Source: an uncultured Prevotellaceae bacterium (GTDB taxonomy: Bacteria; Bacteroidota; Bacteroidia; Bacteroidales; Muribaculaceae). From it: a DNA stretch of 64,000 nt. The translations under genes and the position numbers were made by a program. The stretch's first letter is position 1, and each line of letters opens with the position of its first letter. The DNA lies in contig CAMHNO010000005.1 of assembly GCA_946186575.1 (NCBI GenBank), forward strand, positions 1 to 64,000, in the 5' to 3' direction. Below, piece after piece: positions 61,837-64,000 of this stretch. The notes under the pieces were generated by a model that saw only the letters and a program-made list of their open reading frames with translations, did no database searches and was not told the DNA's origin.

Positions 61837-62730
61837 TCACATCACAAATGCCACCAGCATGAGGATTGTGAAGATTAGCATGTTGCGAGCCGTGGCACCA
61901 AGCAAGGGATTGAGAGCAGCACCCTGGCGGCGCATGAGCTTAATCCAAGTGACAACGTGCAGCATCAAGTAGAGTGCAGGCACAGCATAGGTCCACACTG
62001 GCATGTTTTTATTAAGATAGATTATGAGCCATAGTGGTGATAGCATGGCTATTGCCATGAAGCCATTGAACAGATAGGCCACAGCGGCAAGTTTGCGACC
62101 AAAAATCACCACTGCAGTGCGCTTGCCAGCATCGATGTCGTCATCCATGTCGCGATAGTTGTTCACCAGCAGCACATTCACGCCCATGAAGCCTATTGTG
62201 ATGCCGCCCAGCACTGCCAGGGCATCGATGCGGCCAGCAATCACATAGTAGCTGAAGAACACTGGCACAATGCCATAGAAGACAAACACCGTGAGTTCGC
62301 CCAACCCATGATAAGAAAGTGGATAAGGCCCGGCACTGTAGGCAAGAGCAAACACCGCAATCAGAACTCCGACAGGAACAAGCTGCCAACCGCCATAGGG
62401 AATGAGTGCGCACCCCACCGCGCAAGCCAGTGCCAGAGTGGCATAGGTGGCATTGCGCAGCGTCACTGGCTTGATATCGCCCTCGGTAACACCGCGACGG
62501 GGACCCACACGGCCCTTCTTGTCGGCCCCGTGCTTAAAGTCATAATATTCGTTTGCAAAGTTCGACACCACCTGTGCCAGCAGTGCAAACACCAAGCAGA
62601 GCACTGCGGGCATCCACTTGAAGTGGTTTTGCCACACAGCAATGCCTATTGCCATCAGCACTCCGCTAAGCGACACTGGCAGTGTGCGAAGCCGCATAGC
62701 CTCGATCCAAATCTTTAATTTCTTTCTCAT
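61837..62730 (-). CDS. menA: 1,4-dihydroxy-2-naphthoate polyprenyltransferase
   Basis: 297 residues, about eight to nine membrane helices. The UbiA-family Asp-rich motifs are NEYYDFKHGADKKG and NNYRDMDDDIDAGKRT. MenA attaches the prenyl chain to DHNA in menaquinone synthesis at the inner membrane, which fits the fumarate-respiring lifestyle of Bacteroidales. Probably in one unit with the YfcE-like and ribE genes to its right (51-bp and 47-bp gaps). Confidence 0.93.
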   Translation of the reverse strand: MRKKLKIWIEAMRLRTLPVSLSGVLMAIGIAVWQNHFKWMPAVLCLVFALLAQVVSNFANEYYDFKHGADKKGRVGPRRGVTEGDIKPVTLRNATYATLALACAVGCALIPYGGWQLVPVGVLIAVFALAYSAGPYPLSYHGLGELTVFVFYGIVPVFFSYYVIAGRIDALAVLGGITIGFMGVNVLLVNNYRDMDDDIDAGKRTAVVIFGRKLAAVAYLFNGFMAIAMLSPLWLIIYLNKNMPVWTYAVPALYLMLHVVTWIKLMRRQGAALNPLLGATARNMLIFTILMLVAFVM

Positions 62731-62781
62731 AATTTTTGAGTTCTCTGTGTTGCTTGTTAAGGTTCTATAAGCACAATAGTG

Positions 62782-63309
62782 TCACTCCACTATGCGTCCT
62801 TGGGGGTTAGTGCGATCGTCGGCAAGTTCAATTACCTGACAACCTGTGACCGTGCCAGCATCGAGAGTAAGGCGAATTAGCGTTCTTACCTTCTGCCAAC
62901 CCTGGCGGCCAGCAGCACCAGGATTGATGGTGAGCACACCCAAGCTGCGGTCGGGGATTACCTTTAAAATGTGACTGTGCCCGCAAACGAAGAGTTTTGG
63001 TTGCACCAGGTCGAGTCGCGATTTGATTCCTGGAGCATAACGACCGGGATAGCCACCAATGTGCGTCATCATCACCTTCACCCCCTCAATGGTGAATATC
63101 TCGGTTTCGTTAAACCGACGCCGCAGGTCTTGTCCGTCAGCATTGCCCCACACGGCCCTAAGCTGTGGCCCTATCGCCTCGATCATGTCGATAAGAGCCT
63201 CGTTGCCAATGTCGCCAGCATGCCATATCTCGTCGCAGTCGGCAAAGTGCTCACGATACCGGTCATCCCAGTAGCAATGCGTGTCGCTTATGATGCCTAT
63301 AGTTTTCAT
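62782..63309 (-). CDS. YfcE-type metallophosphodiesterase
   Basis: 175 residues. Starts MKTIGIISDTHCYWDDR, with AGDIGN, VWGNADGQ, MTHIGG and CGHSH as metal ligands: the calcineurin-like phosphodiesterase fold of the YfcE/MJ0936 group, acting on phosphodiesters such as cyclic nucleotides or related metabolites. Cytoplasmic. It lies between ribE and menA. Confidence 0.9.
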   Translation of the reverse strand: MKTIGIISDTHCYWDDRYREHFADCDEIWHAGDIGNEALIDMIEAIGPQLRAVWGNADGQDLRRRFNETEIFTIEGVKVMMTHIGGYPGRYAPGIKSRLDLVQPKLFVCGHSHILKVIPDRSLGVLTINPGAAGRQGWQKVRTLIRLTLDAGTVTGCQVIELADDRTNPQGRIVE

Positions 63310-63356
63310 TAAAAGATGTCACTAAGATAAATATTTGCTCAACTAATGGTTTCGTC

Positions 63357-63965
63357 TCAATTAGAGAATTCCATGAGGCGAGCAAGGTACTTGCCAATGA
63401 TGTCGAACTCAAGATTTACTACTGTGCCCTCCACTATATTATGAAAGTTGGTGAGCTCGTGGGTGTAGGGGATGATGGCAACCTCAAAGCTGTTGCGTTC
63501 ACTGTTGCACACCGTGAGGCTGGTGCCATTCACAGTTATGCTTCCCTTCTCGACGGTGACATAGCCCTTGCGTGCCATGGCTGGATCCACATCGTAGTGG
63601 AAGGTGTAATACCAGCTGCCGTCGGCCTCACGCACACTGGTGCATGTGGCAGTCTGGTCAACATGGCCTTGCACAATGTGCCCGTCGAGGCGTCCGTTCA
63701 TGAGCATGCTTCGCTCCACGTTTACCTCATCGCCCACTTTGAGCAGGCCCAAATTGCTACGATCGAGCGTCTCCTGGATGGCAGTGACGGTATAGGTGCC
63801 ATCACCTGGCAATTTCACCACAGTGAGGCACACACCATTGTGCGACACACTTTGGTCGATTTTCAGCTCTTCAACAAAGCTGCACTTCAACGTGATGTGC
63901 AAGTTGCCATCTTCTCTCTCAAGCAACACTACGCGTGCAGCCTCTTCTACTATTCCTGAAAACAT
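63357..63965 (-). CDS. ribE: Riboflavin synthase alpha subunit
   Basis: 202 residues. Two tandem lumazine-binding domains: MFSGIVEEAARV with VSHNGVCLTVV and GHIVQGHVDQ with VNGTSLTVC. Converts two molecules of 6,7-dimethyl-8-ribityllumazine to riboflavin plus the pyrimidinedione. The opening MFSGIVEE is the conserved active-site end. The upstream region, including any FMN riboswitch, lies outside the window; the last 35 bases show none. Confidence 0.95.
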   Translation of the reverse strand: MFSGIVEEAARVVLLEREDGNLHITLKCSFVEELKIDQSVSHNGVCLTVVKLPGDGTYTVTAIQETLDRSNLGLLKVGDEVNVERSMLMNGRLDGHIVQGHVDQTATCTSVREADGSWYYTFHYDVDPAMARKGYVTVEKGSITVNGTSLTVCNSERNSFEVAIIPYTHELTNFHNIVEGTVVNLEFDIIGKYLARLMEFSN

Positions 63966-64000
63966 ATTACTAATTGTAAATATCCTAATTGTTGATTTCT

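Overview
The window is chromosomal DNA from a Bacteroidota bacterium, most likely order Bacteroidales (Muribaculaceae- or Prevotella-like; the family is inference). Four things point there: promoters of the Bacteroidetes type (TTG near -33 and TAnnTTTG at -7) before many genes, a porT-porP-gldKLMN type IX secretion (T9SS) locus, the long form of IspG, and several Bacteroidales-typical families (DUF4199, DUF6452/DUF6048, DUF5715, YARHG). No rRNA, tRNA, CRISPR array, prophage or complete insertion sequence was seen.

Layout. 1-8.4 kb: three secreted-protein genes on the minus strand (one cut by the window edge). The two complete ones are very large and share a C-terminal motif that looks like a T9SS sorting signal. 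8.4-9.7 kb: a REP-associated tyrosine transposase (RAYT) fused to a DprA/LOG-like Rossmann domain, preceded by two inverted REP-like hairpins around a 15-bp minisatellite. 9.7-13 kb: two tandem NUC1-type nucleases, then mnmE. 13-22 kb: minus-strand housekeeping and redox genes (esterase, YdeI, two MmcQ/YjbR proteins, flavoprotein, SDR, aldo/keto reductase, iron alcohol dehydrogenase, GNAT, acyl-ACP thioesterase, thioredoxin-like protein) and a frameshifted NTF2-like pseudogene. 22-24 kb: a SpoU methyltransferase converging on a GH53 galactanase. 24-28.5 kb: a compact four-gene operon of secreted metacaspase, acidic membrane-anchored protein, double zinc-ribbon protein and Sel1-repeat protein.

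28.5-36 kb: YARHG protein, ligA, then DUF4199, GT2, DUF6452, DUF6048 and a LOG-family protein. 36-43 kb: nitronate monooxygenase, an acyltransferase remnant, metallophosphoesterase, nitroreductase-like protein, DUF5715, HAD phosphatase, aroB and a DUF4595 lipoprotein. 43-52 kb: MATE exporter, dusB, rpoN, PAP2-like protein, ispG, GT2 and acyltransferase. 52-54 kb: a DUF2975/XRE pair and a barrel-like protein. 54-62 kb: porT, porP, gldK, gldL, gldM, gldN. 62-64 kb: menA, a YfcE-like phosphoesterase and riboflavin synthase.

How parts connect. The T9SS core at 54-62 kb is the probable export route for the large C-terminally tagged proteins at 0.5-8.3 kb. Beyond the genes, two dispersed non-coding patterns stand out. 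One is a REP-like family with the plan GTAR + 2 nt + 14-15 nt hairpin + TTCA, next to the RAYT and at three other places (one weak). The other is a set of short arrays with a 7-bp period in intergenic gaps, in one case running in register into a promoter -7 box.
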